Notes under the pieces: generated by a model
Told to the model about the DNA's origin: nothing
The model's input: only the letters and a program-made list of their open reading frames with translations
Database searches by the model: none
DNA from: an uncultured Altererythrobacter sp.
GTDB lineage: Bacteria; Pseudomonadota; Alphaproteobacteria; Sphingomonadales; Sphingomonadaceae
Assembly (NCBI GenBank): GCA_946886565.1
Contig: CAMPIX010000010.1
Location: forward strand, 1 to 64,000
Direction of reading: 5' to 3'
DNA: 64,000 nt
Made by a program: the position numbers and the translations under genes
Part shown: positions 1 to 9,799 of the stretch, in pieces
Position numbering within the stretch: the first letter of the stretch is position 1
Layout: each line of letters starts with the position of its first letter

Positions 1-6
1 GTGGGT

Positions 7-188
7 TGGGTTTCACGCAGAGGCCGCAGAGAAAAGGGGGGGGGGGGGACGCTGAGGTTCGAGCCGCGCCGAAGGCGCTTTATCTTCACCCTTGCGCTCG
101 GACGCAAGGCGAGAGGGGGAAGCGCGGCTTCGCCGCGAGTACCACCTCTCTGCTTCCCCCTTTCCTCTGCAATCTCTGCGTGAAACCA
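7..188. repeat. Long imperfect inverted repeat (dispersed element)
   Basis: The arms at about 9-31 (TTTCACGCAGAGGCCGCAGAG) and 165-188 are near-perfect reverse complements and enclose about 135 bases. The inner part has a 14-G run and smaller GC-rich palindromes. The element lies directly upstream of ubiA. It resembles the dispersed intergenic palindromes of sphingomonad chromosomes and has no plausible coding content. Confidence 0.6.
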
Positions 189-229
189 ACTTCCTTCCTC
201 CGGCCCTCACGCCTAGGACGGCAACCCGA

Positions 230-1132
230 ATGACCGACCAGATCGTCCCCGACAGCGAGCATCGCGGGCTCGTCGCGCGGCTGCCTCAGGTGCCGCGCGA
301 CCTTGCGCAGCTGGCGCGGTTCGACCGCCCGATCGGCTGGTGGCTGCTGTTCTGGCCCTGCGCCTTCGGGCTGTGGCTCGCGGGGGCGGGTGGGCAGTTC
401 GAGTTGCTCCTCTGGCTGCTCCTCGGCGCCATCGCGATGCGCGGGGCGGGGTGCGTGTACAACGATATCGTCGATGCCGAACTCGATCGGAAAGTCGCGC
501 GCACGGCGGCGCGGCCGGTGGCGAGCGGACGCGTGTCGCACCGGCTCGCCTGGGGCTGGCTCGGGGCGCTGTGCGCGGTCGGCCTCGTCGTGCTGTTCCA
601 GCTGCGCTGGCAGGCGCAGCTCGTCGCGCTGGCGAGCCTCGCGCTGGTCGCCGCCTATCCTTTCATGAAGCGGATCACATGGTGGCCGCAGGCGTGGCTC
701 GGCCTCGTGTTCAGCTGGGGCGCGCCAGTCGCGTGGATCGCGCTGCGGCTCGACAATTGGGAGGTGCTCGCCGCGCTCTACGCGGGCTGCGTGCTGTGGG
801 TGATCGGCTACGACACGATCTATGCCCTGCAGGATCGCGAGGACGACGCGCTGGTCGGGATCCGCTCGTCAGCCCTGCGGCTGGGCAGGCGCGTCCATCT
901 GGGTGTGGCGCTGTTCTACTCGGGCGCGGTCGCGCTGTGGCTGCTCGCCTTCTGGCTTCTGCGCAGCGACTGGGTGGCGCTTCTCGCGCTGCTGCCTGCC
1001 GCGTGGCACCTCGGTTGGCAGGTCGCGACGCTCGACCCGGCCGATCCGGCGAATCCGCTCGATCGCTTCCGCGCCAACCGTTGGACCGGAGCGCTCGTGG
1101 CTGCGGCCTGCTTTGTGGCGGGTAACGCCTGA
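230..1132 (+). CDS. ubiA: 4-hydroxybenzoate polyprenyltransferase (UbiA)
   Basis: This is the integral-membrane prenyltransferase that attaches the polyprenyl tail to 4-hydroxybenzoate in ubiquinone synthesis. The 300-residue protein has the family's first Asp-rich motif (NDIVDAELD, near residue 78) and the second one (YDTIYALQDREDD, about residue 190). Both bind the Mg-diphosphate of the prenyl donor. Around them are eight or so hydrophobic segments. The ATG at 230 was chosen because translation upstream of it runs through the inverted repeat and shows no protein-like sequence, and because the resulting length is normal for UbiA. It is a single gene with no obvious operon partner. Confidence 0.95.
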   Translation: MTDQIVPDSEHRGLVARLPQVPRDLAQLARFDRPIGWWLLFWPCAFGLWLAGAGGQFELLLWLLLGAIAMRGAGCVYNDIVDAELDRKVARTAARPVASGRVSHRLAWGWLGALCAVGLVVLFQLRWQAQLVALASLALVAAYPFMKRITWWPQAWLGLVFSWGAPVAWIALRLDNWEVLAALYAGCVLWVIGYDTIYALQDREDDALVGIRSSALRLGRRVHLGVALFYSGAVALWLLAFWLLRSDWVALLALLPAAWHLGWQVATLDPADPANPLDRFRANRWTGALVAAACFVAGNA

Positions 1133-1389
1133 GGGGGCGACCGCTTGCAGTCTTTCACCGCGATGAACCGCGCGGAGCCATCGCATCAAACGCACGGCTC
1201 GCCGCTATGCTTGGACCTGGCACAGAGGGGCGGGGTTGGAGCGGGGAGAGGCGGCGCGCGGCCTCCTTCTCCCCCCTCCCTCAGGGGCCAGCGCGTCGTC
1301 TCCAGCTTCAACGAAAGCCCGCCGGCCGTCACCACCGAGGCCGACGAGCGGCAGGGGCCTCGCATCGAGCGGGGCCCCTGTTTCGCCTC

Positions 1390-1920
1390 TCAGTCGAGCA
1401 GAACGAGATCGACCGTGCCGTGTCCCCGCTGCACAAGGCCGAGTTCGTCGGCGGCGGCGCGCGAAACGTCGATCGTGCGGCCGCGGTGAAACGGGCCGCG
1501 ATCGTTGATCCGCACCACGACAGAGCGGCCATTCGCGGGGTTTGTCACCCGAACCATGCTGCCGAACGGTAAAGTGCGATGGGCGGCGGTCATCTGCGTG
1601 GGATCGAAACGCTCGCCGCTCGCGGTAGGTCGGCCGGCGAAACGGCTGCCGTAATACGAGGCGACGCCCGAGCCGAGCACCTGGCCTGCTTCCTCGATCG
1701 CCGGTTCGATCGAGGTCACGTCCACCGCGCCTTTCGCCGGCGCGATCGTGGGCACTGCGGCGGCTGCCAGGTGGGTGAAGCTGGCGTCGAAATCGCGTGG
1801 CTGCGCGCCGGTTTCGGCCAACGCCGGCGCGCCTGCAGGCGCGGCCACGAGCAGCGCAGCGGCAATACCGGCGTTCCTGGGCAGCCCCATCCGGCGGAAG
1901 ATCGTGGTCCCGTTCATAGC
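1390..1920 (-). CDS. rlpA: RlpA-like septal ring / cell-wall lytic protein with signal peptide
   Basis: The C-terminal ~90 residues form a double-psi beta-barrel typical of RlpA (ASYYGSRFAGRPTASGERFD, then LPFGSMVRVTN and RINDRGPFHRGRTIDVS). The Asp of RTIDVS and the GER motif are present. The N-terminus from MNGTTIFRR has a hydrophobic run ending APALAET, consistent with Sec export, so the start at 1920 is preferred over the upstream in-frame start at 1974. There is no C-terminal SPOR domain, so it is a short form of 176 residues. Members act on denuded peptidoglycan strands in the periplasm; whether this one is catalytic is not known. Confidence 0.88.
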   Translation of the reverse strand, partial: AMNGTTIFRRMGLPRNAGIAAALLVAAPAGAPALAETGAQPRDFDASFTHLAAAAVPTIAPAKGAVDVTSIEPAIEEAGQVLGSGVASYYGSRFAGRPTASGERFDPTQMTAAHRTLPFGSMVRVTNPANGRSVVVRINDRGPFHRGRTIDVSRAAADELGLVQRGHGTVDLVLLD

Positions 1921-2126
1921 GCAGCCGTATACCCTGCCGGCCGTTACCGCGGGACCACTGGAGCGGCCGCTCACCCCGTAACCTGGTCGATTCGTCGCGG
2001 ATCGGGAACTTTTGCTGGATCGGCCGGCCCCGGTTTGCCGGTCTGAAGAGAGGTAGGCCGCCAGCGGTCTTAAGGCCGATTCGCTCTGTTCTAGCGAGAG
2101 CGTAGGGCCTTGTTTGGTGGGTCGAA

Positions 2127-2158
2127 CGAAAATGGGGCCGGCATCGCTGCCGACCCCA
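2127..2158 (-). terminator. Rho-independent terminator (minus strand) without a matching upstream ORF
   Basis: Read on the minus strand, an 11-bp GC-rich stem (TGGGGTCGGCA / TGCCGGCCCCA, one G-T pair) with a 4-base loop is followed by TTTT. It points away from argG. The gene whose transcript it would end must lie at about 2160-2750, where no convincing protein is encoded. Confidence 0.65.
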
Positions 2159-2785
2159 CTCTCACCGATGCGTGGTCTTCCTTCCCGGCGAACCGTTCCG
2201 GAAGCGCTTGGCGCCCGGTGTTTCAGCAGGCAATTCGGCGAACCGGCTTGCCGCTTCTGTCACCGGCGCTCGCACCGGCATCCGGTCCGTCGAGCGCGAA
2301 TGCGGTCCGAAGATCGCATGTCAGCCACCCGGCGGTTCCGAGACCGGGCAATCACCGATGGCCGGCTGTCTCGAACGGTTCCGCAAGGCTTGCACCTCGC
2401 AAATCCTCGACTGCCAACCGGATCGTCCGGCCCGTGACGGCGTTGCTTTCGCGTCCTTCTCGAACGGTGCACTTGCATCGGGCCGAAGCCTTCTGCACGT
2501 GTCCCTCGAAGACCGCGCGGACAGTTGCCGCCACGTCGAAGCGACTTGAATAACTTCAAAGTTTTCAGGTCGTTAGACCGTCGAACTCGAAACCTTCGAT
2601 GTCGTTTCGATGGCTTGAGAGTGCGCCGCGAAAGCGAGTCGCGCAAGCTGGCAAGCCCCCGGTTTTCCACTTTCCCCCGATTTCGCTGTGGACGCGGGTG
2701 GATAAGTCAACCGTTCGTCGCAAATGTCGTCAAACAGCGGAAGCGAAGCTGGCTCGAAGAACCTGCCGGTAGGGCGAGAACACTC
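2159..2785 (-). other. 627-bp region without a recognisable gene; possible untranslated transcript
   Basis: No frame on either strand gives a protein-like product; the open frames are Arg/Ser/Pro-rich shadows. The minus strand ends in a good terminator at 2127-2158. Near the other end there are AT-richer patches and a small palindrome (TTGAA-4 nt-TTCAA, about 2546-2559). A DnaA-box-like TTATCCACC lies on the minus strand near 2700, next to a TTGACT hexamer. The sequence could hold a structured non-coding RNA or a leader. I could not match it to tmRNA, RNase P RNA or 6S RNA. Confidence 0.4.
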
Positions 2786-4000
2786 TCACCGATCGCGCTT
2801 CGCCAGCAGGCGCAGCCGCAACGCGTTGAGCTTGATAAAGCCCGCCGCATCGGCCTGATCGTAGGCGCCGGCATCGTCCTCGAACGTCACGTGCGCCTCC
2901 GAATAAAGCGAATTGGGCGACTTGCGCCCGACCACGCTCGCCAGCCCCTTGTAGAGCTTCAGCCGCACGGTGCCCGAGACGTTCTCCTGGCTCAGGTCGA
3001 TCGCGGCCTGGAGCATCTCGCGCTCGGGGCTGAACCAGAAACCGTTGTAGATAAGCTCGGCGTACTTCGGCATCAGCTCGTCCTTGAGATGCGCCGCGCC
3101 GCGGTCGAGCGTGATCTGCTCGATCCCGCGGTGCGCGCGGGCGTAGATCTCGCCCCCCGGCGTCTCGTACATCCCGCGGCTCTTCATGCCCACGAAGCGG
3201 TTCTCGACCAGATCGAGCCGCCCGATCCCGTGCCTGCGGCCGAGATCGTTGAGCGCGGCGAGCAGCGTCGCCGGGCTCATCGCCTCTCCGTTGAGCGCCA
3301 CGCCGTCGCCCTTCTCGAACTCGATCGTGATGTATTCGGCCGCGTCGGGCGCATCCTCGGGATGGTCGGTGCGCGAATAGACGTAGTCGGGCGTCTCCTC
3401 CCACGGATCCTCGAGCACTTTGCCTTCGGACGAGGTGTGGAGCAGGTTCGCGTCGGTCGAGAACGGGCTCTCGCCGCGCTTGTCCTTCGGCACCGCGATC
3501 TGGTGCGCCTCGGCCCAGGCGATCAGCGCGGTGCGGCTGGTCAGATCCCACTCGCGCCACGGGGCGATGACCTTGATATCCGGGTCGAGCGCGTAGGCCG
3601 AAAGCTCGAAGCGCACCTGATCGTTGCCCTTGCCGGTCGCACCGTGAGCGATCGCGTCGGCGCCGGTCTCGCGCGCGATCTCGACCAGCCGCTTCGAGAT
3701 CAGCGGCCGCGCGATCGAGGTGCCGAGCAGATAGTCGCCCTCGTATCGCGCATTGGCGCGCATCATTGGGAACACGAAGTCGCGCACGAATTCCTCGCGC
3801 AAGTCCTCGATGAAGATGTGCTTGTCGGGAATGCCCATCGCGCGCGCCTTCGCGCGCGCCGGCTCGATCTCTTCGCCCTGGCCCAGATCGGCGGTGAAGG
3901 TCACGACCTCCAGCCCGCGCTCGACCTCGAGCCACTTGGCGATCACGCTGGTATCGAGGCCGCCCGAATAGGCGAGAACGACACGTTTCATTTCGGACAT
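2786..4000 (-). CDS. argG: Argininosuccinate synthase
   Basis: The enzyme joins citrulline and aspartate using ATP, in arginine biosynthesis. The 404-residue length is typical. The N-terminal nucleotide-binding motif AYSGGLDTS lies at residues 8-16. Other conserved family segments include [13 protein letters not shown] and [11 protein letters not shown]. Start MSEMKRV at 4000 was chosen because the P-loop sits at its normal distance from it and sequence upstream is not protein-like. argJ of the same pathway lies 5 kb away on the same strand, but the two are not in one operon. Confidence 0.97.
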   Translation of the reverse strand: MSEMKRVVLAYSGGLDTSVIAKWLEVERGLEVVTFTADLGQGEEIEPARAKARAMGIPDKHIFIEDLREEFVRDFVFPMMRANARYEGDYLLGTSIARPLISKRLVEIARETGADAIAHGATGKGNDQVRFELSAYALDPDIKVIAPWREWDLTSRTALIAWAEAHQIAVPKDKRGESPFSTDANLLHTSSEGKVLEDPWEETPDYVYSRTDHPEDAPDAAEYITIEFEKGDGVALNGEAMSPATLLAALNDLGRRHGIGRLDLVENRFVGMKSRGMYETPGGEIYARAHRGIEQITLDRGAAHLKDELMPKYAELIYNGFWFSPEREMLQAAIDLSQENVSGTVRLKLYKGLASVVGRKSPNSLYSEAHVTFEDDAGAYDQADAAGFIKLNALRLRLLAKRDR

Positions 4001-4160
4001 TGGGCAGGCACTCCGTCGATCGGCGGCGCGGGTATCAGGGGCAGGGCGGGGGAGCAACGGGGAAGGCGTTGTCCGCCGCAAACCGCGGCTTGCCGCGCGC
4101 CGCATGTGGGAAAACGTAACCTCCGCCCGTATATTCCGTCGACGGCATAGGGGGTAGGCG

Positions 4161-5498
4161 ATGGCGGGACTGTGGTCGAAGGCGCGAGAACTGGCGGTGC
4201 AGGCGCCACCAGAGCGCAACCGCTGGGTCGATTTTCTGCGCGCCTTCTCGATTCTCGCGGTGGTGATCGGCCACTGGCTGGTCGCCGCGCCGTGGATCGA
4301 TGCGAGCGGGACCGTGCAGGGCGGGCACCTGCTTGGCATTCTGCCGTGGACGCAGTGGTTGACCTGGGGCTTTCAGGTCATGCCGATCTTCTTCCTCGTC
4401 GGCGGCTACTCCAACGGGGTGAGCTGGGCGGCGACCGTCGCGAAGGGGGAAGGCAGCTACGCCGAATGGTTCGCGAGCCGCATCCAGCGGCTGATCAACC
4501 CGGTGTTCCCCGTGCTGCTCGCCTGGTCGCTGTTCGCGTTCTTCGGGACGCAGGCCGGGGTGAGCCGCGAGATCGTGCGCCTCGCGACCTCGCTCGCGCT
4601 GGTGCCGGTGTGGTTCCTCGCGGTCTATCTGCTCGTCACCGCGCTGACCCCGCTGACCTGGCGCGCGTGGGAGCGATTGGGCTTCGGTAGCTTCGCCGCG
4701 CTGGCGACGGGCGCGGTCGTCGTCGACTGGCTGACGCTGGCGCAGGGCGTGCCCTATATCAATTTCGCCAACTTCCTGTTCGTCTGGGTCGGCATTCATC
4801 AACTCGGCTACGCGTGGCGCGCAGGGAAATTCGCGAGCCTGCCGCGCGCGCTCGGCTGGTTCGCCGGCGGGCTGGCGGTGCTCGCGCTATTGGTCGCCTA
4901 CGGTCCCTATCCGGTCGCGATGATCGGCGTCCCAGGGGCGGAGATGACCAACTCGATGCCGCCGACGCTCGCACTGTTCGCCCTCGGCGTGGCGCAGGCG
5001 GGGCTTGTGCTCGCGCTTGAGAGGCCCGGACGTCGGATGCTTGCAAATATCAGCGTGTGGACCGCGACCGTCCTGATGAACGGCATGATCATGACGGTCT
5101 ATCTCTGGCACCTCACCGCGTTCGTGCTGGTGATGGTCGTGGCCTGGCTGCTCGGCGGGGTGGGTTTGCGCGTCGAGCCGGGCAGCGCGGAGTGGTGGTG
5201 GAGCCGACCACTGTGGTTCGCGCTCTACATCATCGTGCTGCTGCCGCTGATCGCGTTGTTCGCCCGCCACGAGCGCGCCTTCGGCCCGGCGCGCGGCGGT
5301 TGCCCGGTGCCGCACGTCCGGCTGGTCGCGGGCCTGCTGCTGATCTGCCTCGGCCTCGCGCTGACCGCCGCGATCAGCATCGCCAGCCCCGAAGGCGTGA
5401 CCGGCGTGCGCCTGTGGGTCGTCGCGCTACCGTTCGCCGGCGCCGCACTGGTGGGCTTCGGGCCGGTGTACCGCTGGGTTTCGCGGGCGAGGGTCTGA
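4161..5498 (+). CDS. Acyltransferase-3 family integral membrane protein
   Basis: A 445-residue protein with about ten to eleven hydrophobic segments. It begins with a short basic stretch followed by [21 protein letters not shown], the family's first helix, in which the R-x10-H pair matches the catalytic or substrate-binding site of acyltransferase-3 (OafA/NodX-like) proteins. These enzymes move acyl groups onto sugars or other carriers across the inner membrane. No substrate can be inferred, because the gene stands alone, divergent from argG and convergent with the lipoprotein gene downstream. Confidence 0.82.
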   Translation: MAGLWSKARELAVQAPPERNRWVDFLRAFSILAVVIGHWLVAAPWIDASGTVQGGHLLGILPWTQWLTWGFQVMPIFFLVGGYSNGVSWAATVAKGEGSYAEWFASRIQRLINPVFPVLLAWSLFAFFGTQAGVSREIVRLATSLALVPVWFLAVYLLVTALTPLTWRAWERLGFGSFAALATGAVVVDWLTLAQGVPYINFANFLFVWVGIHQLGYAWRAGKFASLPRALGWFAGGLAVLALLVAYGPYPVAMIGVPGAEMTNSMPPTLALFALGVAQAGLVLALERPGRRMLANISVWTATVLMNGMIMTVYLWHLTAFVLVMVVAWLLGGVGLRVEPGSAEWWWSRPLWFALYIIVLLPLIALFARHERAFGPARGGCPVPHVRLVAGLLLICLGLALTAAISIASPEGVTGVRLWVVALPFAGAALVGFGPVYRWVSRARV

Positions 5499-5506
5499 TC
5501 GATTAT

Positions 5507-5827
5507 TCAGAAGTAGGAATTTTCTTCGGCGTAGGCGCGGCAACCCTCCTCGAAGCTCCAGCTATTGCCGCCGCAATTGTCTGGCTCGTCGATGCCGTTC
5601 TCCTCGGCCCAGGCGTATCCTGCCTCATGACCGCCGCAATCCTCGGTGCAATCATAATCCTCGAAAGACCCGTGCGACCCTTCGTAGCTGTCGCGGCGTG
5701 AGTCGTATTCTTCGTAGGTTTCGCCGGCGAATTCCTCGCCTTCGTAGTCAGACAAGTCTTCGCTGGCGGGAGCGTCACTGCATGCGGCCATCGCGAGCGC
5801 GAGCGCAAGAACGGCGAAACGCCTCAC
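5507..5827 (-). CDS. Small acidic Cys-rich lipoprotein
   Basis: A 106-residue protein with a lipoprotein signal (VLALALAMAAC, lipobox Cys at residue 16). The mature part is very acidic and rich in Tyr, Gly and Glu. It ends with a motif carrying four cysteines (DCTEDCGGHEAGYAWAEEN, then NCGGNSWSFEEGCRAYAEEN), suggesting two disulfides or a metal site in the periplasm. Its GTG start overlaps the stop of cfa by four bases (GTGA), so it is translationally coupled to cfa. No characterised family was recognised. Confidence 0.8.
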   Translation of the reverse strand: MRRFAVLALALAMAACSDAPASEDLSDYEGEEFAGETYEEYDSRRDSYEGSHGSFEDYDCTEDCGGHEAGYAWAEENGIDEPDNCGGNSWSFEEGCRAYAEENSYF

Positions 5828-7131
5828 TCCGCCGCCTCCCGCACCCCCGGATCAAACCTCCACCCCGGCACCTCGCCCCGCGCCCGCAGCCGCTCGCTCT
5901 CCTCGAACATGTAGTCCCGCGTCATCGGGATGGCTTTGCGGTCCTTCACATACTGGATTTGCCAGTTGACCATGTTGCCGTGGCGGAAGCTCTGTTCGGC
6001 GCCGGCGAGGTAGAACAGCCACATGCGGTAGAAGGTCTCGTCGTACATTTCGACGATCTCGCGCCGGTGCATCACCGTGCGCGCGTACCATTCCTCGAGC
6101 GTGTGCGAGTAGTGGAAGCGCATCGCCTCCACGTCCATAACCTGCCAGCCGGCCTTCTCGCTCTCGGTCACGAGCTCGCTCAGCGCGGGGATGTAGCCGC
6201 CGGGGAAGATGTACTTGCGGGTCCAGGCGTCGGTGTACCCCGGCGGGCCTGCGCGGCCGCAGCAGTGGCTGAACATCACGCCGCCGGGCTTGAGCAGCTT
6301 GTGCGTGTGTTCGAAGAACTGCGGGTAGTGGAGCGTGCCGACATGCTCGAGCAGGCCGACGCTGGTGATGCGGTCGAACTGGCCTTCTACATCGCGGTAG
6401 TCCATCAGCGCGAACTTGACCTTGTCATCGACGCCTTCGGCCTTGGCACGCTCCTGGCAGAAGGCGATCTGGTCGGGCGCGAGCGCGACGCCGAGCACCT
6501 CCACCCCGTACATCTTGTGCAGATAGAGCGCGAGGCCGCCCCAGCCGCAGCCGATGTCGAGCACGCGCATCCCTTCGCATTCGCCCTCGCGCAGATAGAG
6601 CTTGGAGGCGATGTGCGCCTTCTTGTCCATCTGCGCCTGCTCGAGGCTGTTCGCCGGATCGCGATAGTACGCCATGGTGTACTGCCGGTCCTCGTCGAGG
6701 AAACGCTCGTAGAGCTGGCGGGTGAGGTTGTAGGTGTGTTCGGCGTTCCTGCGCGCCCTGCTGCGCAGGTTGATCCCGTCGAGCTTCGCGATCGCGCGCT
6801 GTACGAACTTGCGCAGCGGCCCGCGCGCGCCGAGCGAATCGTCGCCCAGCCGCTTGGCGTTCATGCTGACGAACAGGATCATGTCGCGGATGTCGTGCGG
6901 CGGTTCGACCACCAGCCAGCCCCGCATGAACGCCTCGCCCGCGCCGAGTTGCGGATAGCGCGCGATGTGGCTTGCCGCCTTCGGATGCGTCAGCCGGATG
7001 CGGATGGAACCGCGCTCGTCCAGAGGTTCAGCGGCGGAAGTTCCATACTCGTAGACCCTGCCGTCGTGATCGGTCACGACCAGCCGACCGTGCTTGACGA
7101 CCTTTCGCAGAAACTTGTCGAGCAGCCACAT
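5824..7131 (-). CDS. cfa: Cyclopropane-fatty-acyl-phospholipid synthase family methyltransferase
   Basis: The protein uses S-adenosylmethionine to methylenate unsaturated acyl chains of membrane phospholipids. The 435-residue product has the SAM-binding motif VLDIGCGWGGLALYL and conserved CFAS segments (YNLTRQLYERFLDEDRQYT, ITSVGLLEHVG, KYIFPGGYIPALSE, FRMWLFYLAGAE-like). MWLLDKF at 7131 is preferred over the in-frame start at 7170, since homologues start near it. The stop overlaps the start of the lipoprotein gene downstream. Confidence 0.92.
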   Translation of the reverse strand: MWLLDKFLRKVVKHGRLVVTDHDGRVYEYGTSAAEPLDERGSIRIRLTHPKAASHIARYPQLGAGEAFMRGWLVVEPPHDIRDMILFVSMNAKRLGDDSLGARGPLRKFVQRAIAKLDGINLRSRARRNAEHTYNLTRQLYERFLDEDRQYTMAYYRDPANSLEQAQMDKKAHIASKLYLREGECEGMRVLDIGCGWGGLALYLHKMYGVEVLGVALAPDQIAFCQERAKAEGVDDKVKFALMDYRDVEGQFDRITSVGLLEHVGTLHYPQFFEHTHKLLKPGGVMFSHCCGRAGPPGYTDAWTRKYIFPGGYIPALSELVTESEKAGWQVMDVEAMRFHYSHTLEEWYARTVMHRREIVEMYDETFYRMWLFYLAGAEQSFRHGNMVNWQIQYVKDRKAIPMTRDYMFEESERLRARGEVPGWRFDPGVREAAE

Positions 7132-7212
7132 CGCGGCGGTATCCTCCCTGGTTCTCGGACGCGATTTCACAGCAGCGCTTGCCCACTGTCAACGCCGCGC
7201 TAGTTTACGCGG

Positions 7213-7692
7213 ATGGCGCAGAACACCACGCAGGTCACCGCAGTCGATCCGGCCGATTTCCTCGCTGCGGTCGAGCCGGCGGCGAAGCGTGACGATGCGA
7301 AGGTGCTCGATGCGCTGTTTCGCCGCGCGACCGGCGAACCGCCTGCGATGTGGGGGCCGAGCATTATCGGCTATGGCGCCTATCACTACTGCTATGCGAG
7401 CGGGCACGAGGGCGATATGTGCCGGGTCGGTTTCAGTCCGCGCAAAGCGAAGCATTCGCTCTACATCCTGGAATGCGGCAACGACAGCGAGGAGGCGGCC
7501 TTCGCCCCGCTGCTCGCGCGGCTGGGCAAGCATTCGCGCGGAAAGGCATGCCTCTACGTGAACAAGCTCGCCGATATCGACCTTGAGGTGCTCGACGAGA
7601 TGGTCGTGCTGGGATGGCGGCGGTCGTTGGCGCGTTATCCGGAGGAAAATGCTTCGGAGAAGAGGACGGACACCTCGAACGAAGAGGTTTAA
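7213..7692 (+). CDS. DUF1801 domain protein
   Basis: A 159-residue cytoplasmic protein matching the YdhG/DUF1801 fold: GPSIIGYGAYHYCYASG followed by GFSPRKAKHSLYI and a C-terminal GKHSRGKACLYVNKLADID stretch. The family is widespread but has no established reaction. It is divergent from cfa, and its stop overlaps the end of the convergent HisN-type gene by four bases. A second, related protein of the YdeI class lies at 58973-59548. Confidence 0.85.
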   Translation: MAQNTTQVTAVDPADFLAAVEPAAKRDDAKVLDALFRRATGEPPAMWGPSIIGYGAYHYCYASGHEGDMCRVGFSPRKAKHSLYILECGNDSEEAAFAPLLARLGKHSRGKACLYVNKLADIDLEVLDEMVVLGWRRSLARYPEENASEKRTDTSNEEV

Positions 7693-8489
7693 TCGGTGCT
7701 CGCCATCCGCGCCGCCAGATCGTCCCACAGCGTGGGACTCGCCGCGCCGAGCAGGCCCGGCTTTTCCCATTCGTCCAGCCGATAGGGCGATCCGTCGGGC
7801 CGTGCAGCCTTGCCACCTGCTTCGTTGAGCCACAGTACGCCCGCTGCATGATCCCAAGCCAGAGTGCGCTCGAAGATCGAGACGTCATTCGCACCGAGTG
7901 CGAGCCGCGGGTATTGCTCAGCGGCGCAATAGGGAATGTCGGTCAGCCGGTAATGCGGTGCGATGCGGCGCTTCACAGCGTCGCGGCGCGCCTCTTCCAT
8001 GAAGATCAGCGAGATCGCGGCCACCGGCAGGGTCTCACCGGTGGTCCGCGCGTGGATTTGCTCGCCGTCCACGAACGCGCCCCGGCCCTCGTGCGCTGCG
8101 CAGAAGCGGCCGCTCAGGCAGTCGTACAGCCAGCCCGAGCGCGCTACCCCGCCTTCGGCGCGGGCCACGATGATACCGAACGGAGGTTCGCCGCGCGCAA
8201 AATTGCGCGTGCCGTCGAGAGGATCGACGATCCAGCAATCGCCCGTCAGCGCATCCTGCACCGTGGGATCGGCGTGCGCGGCTTCTTCGCCGACGACCGG
8301 AAGTGCGGGCTCGAACGCCGCGAGGGCTTCGGTCAGCATCGCTTCGGCCGCGCGATCGGCCACCGTGACCACGTCGCCCGGCGCCTTGGTCTCGATCTGC
8401 GAGTCCTCGAGCGCTCGGTAGAGCGGCAGGATGGCCTCCTCGCTCACCCGGCGCATCAGCGCGAGAATCTCGCGGTCGAGCACGCTCAC
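7689..8489 (-). CDS. hisN: Inositol-monophosphatase family phosphatase, probably histidinol-phosphatase (HisN type)
   Basis: The 266-residue product carries the family's metal-binding motifs: VVGEEA with the conserved Glu pair, WIVDPLDGTRNF (DPLDGT) and AWDHAAGVLW (WDxAAG). HisN removes phosphate from L-histidinol phosphate in the cytoplasm; inositol-1-phosphate is the alternative substrate. The GTG start at 8489 overlaps the argJ stop (GTGA), which fixes the start and couples the two genes. Pairing with argJ fits an amino-acid biosynthetic role. The exact substrate is inferred from this context and from resemblance to the HisN subgroup. Confidence 0.82.
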   Translation of the reverse strand: MSVLDREILALMRRVSEEAILPLYRALEDSQIETKAPGDVVTVADRAAEAMLTEALAAFEPALPVVGEEAAHADPTVQDALTGDCWIVDPLDGTRNFARGEPPFGIIVARAEGGVARSGWLYDCLSGRFCAAHEGRGAFVDGEQIHARTTGETLPVAAISLIFMEEARRDAVKRRIAPHYRLTDIPYCAAEQYPRLALGANDVSIFERTLAWDHAAGVLWLNEAGGKAARPDGSPYRLDEWEKPGLLGAASPTLWDDLAARMASTD

Positions 8490-9712
8490 GACCGGTAATC
8501 CGCGTTGATCGCGATGTAACCGTGGGTGAGGTCGCAGGTCCACACGGTCGCGCGGCCATCGCCCAAGGCCAGATCCACCTCGATTCTGATTTCGCTGCCC
8601 TTCAGGTGCTCGGCGACCGGACCTTCGTCGTAGTCGGCGAGCGGCAGGCCTTTGCGCGCTGTCCAGTGCCCGCCGAAGCCGATCGAAAGCCGGTCGCGGT
8701 CGGCCGGCTCGCCCGCCTTGCCCACCGCCATGACCACGCGGCCCCAGTTCGCGTCCTCGCCCGCGATCGCGGTCTTGACCAGCGGCGAGTTGGCGATCGC
8801 GAGCCCGACCTTGCGCGCGCTCTCGTCCGACACCGCGCCGCTCACCGCGATCTCGATGAATTTCTGCGCTCCCTCGCCGTCGCGAACCACCAGATGCGCG
8901 AGCTGGCGGCAAACGTCGTCGAGCGCCGCGGCGAAGGCATCGGCGCCCGGATCGTCGAACGAAGCGAGCGGCGCGTTGCCGGCTTTCCCCGTCGCGAACG
9001 CCAGCACCGTGTCGCTGGTCGAGGTGTCGCTGTCGACCGTGATGCACGAAAAGGTGCGCGCGTTCGCGGCCGACAGGAGCTGATGGAGAAACGCCGGCTC
9101 GACCGCGGCGTCGGTGAACACGTAGCCGAGCATCGTCGACATATCGGGCGCGATCATGCCGCTTCCCTTGACGATCGCGCACAGCGTTACGGTGGTATCG
9201 CCGATCACCGCCTGCGCGGTCGCGCCCTTGGGAAAAGTATCGGTGGTTCCGATGGTTGTCGCGGCTTCCTCCCACGAGCACTCACCCGCTTCCAGCGCCG
9301 CAGCGACCCCGGCACGCGCCTTGTCCTGCGGCAGCGGCACCCCGATCACCCCGGTCGAGGAAACGAACACCGCGCGCTCATCGCAGCCGAGATGCCCGGC
9401 GACCTGCGCCATGATCGCCTCGACCGCCTCCCGTCCGCGGTAGCCGGTGAAGGCGTTCGAATTGCCCGCGTTGACCACCAGCGCCCGCGCGCGGCCCACC
9501 GCGATCTGCTCGCGCCCGAGCTCGACCTCGCTCGAACAGCACACATTGCGCGTGAACACGCCGGCCACCGCCGTGCCCTCGGCCAGCTCGACATACGTCA
9601 GGTCGCAGCGCCCCCAGTCCTTGTAGCCCGCGCGCGCGACACGCGTCGTCACCCCCGCGATCGGCAGCATGTCGGGGAAGGATAGGGCGAGGGGCGAGCG
9701 TTCGAGGTCCAT
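8486..9712 (-). CDS. argJ: Bifunctional glutamate N-acetyltransferase / amino-acid N-acetyltransferase
   Basis: ArgJ recycles the acetyl group between N-acetylornithine and glutamate, and can also acetylate glutamate with acetyl-CoA, in arginine biosynthesis. The motif KGSGMIAPDMSTMLGYVFTD contains the self-cleavage site, where the Thr of STML becomes the nucleophile; Ser replaces the more usual Ala before it. The C-terminus NADYRS is typical. MDLERSPLA at 9712 gives the normal ~408 residues. The gene is followed by the coupled hisN-type gene. Confidence 0.95.
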   Translation of the reverse strand: MDLERSPLALSFPDMLPIAGVTTRVARAGYKDWGRCDLTYVELAEGTAVAGVFTRNVCCSSEVELGREQIAVGRARALVVNAGNSNAFTGYRGREAVEAIMAQVAGHLGCDERAVFVSSTGVIGVPLPQDKARAGVAAALEAGECSWEEAATTIGTTDTFPKGATAQAVIGDTTVTLCAIVKGSGMIAPDMSTMLGYVFTDAAVEPAFLHQLLSAANARTFSCITVDSDTSTSDTVLAFATGKAGNAPLASFDDPGADAFAAALDDVCRQLAHLVVRDGEGAQKFIEIAVSGAVSDESARKVGLAIANSPLVKTAIAGEDANWGRVVMAVGKAGEPADRDRLSIGFGGHWTARKGLPLADYDEGPVAEHLKGSEIRIEVDLALGDGRATVWTCDLTHGYIAINADYRS

Positions 9713-9799
9713 GCCGCGGCTCCTACCCGCGGCGCGCGCGAGGGTAAATGCGGCTTTGGTGGTGGACGATTCGGCCAAAAGCGCTTATCTTGCGACCAA

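Noticed and set aside
2260..2670. 136-codon Arg-rich minus-strand frame
   Set aside because: It has the arginine- and serine-rich composition of a random frame in high-GC DNA and no ribosome-binding site.
2665..2715. DnaA-box-like sequences suggesting an origin
   Set aside because: Only one near-match (TTATCCACC) and a partial one; there is no AT-rich unwinding region and none of the usual alphaproteobacterial origin genes nearby.
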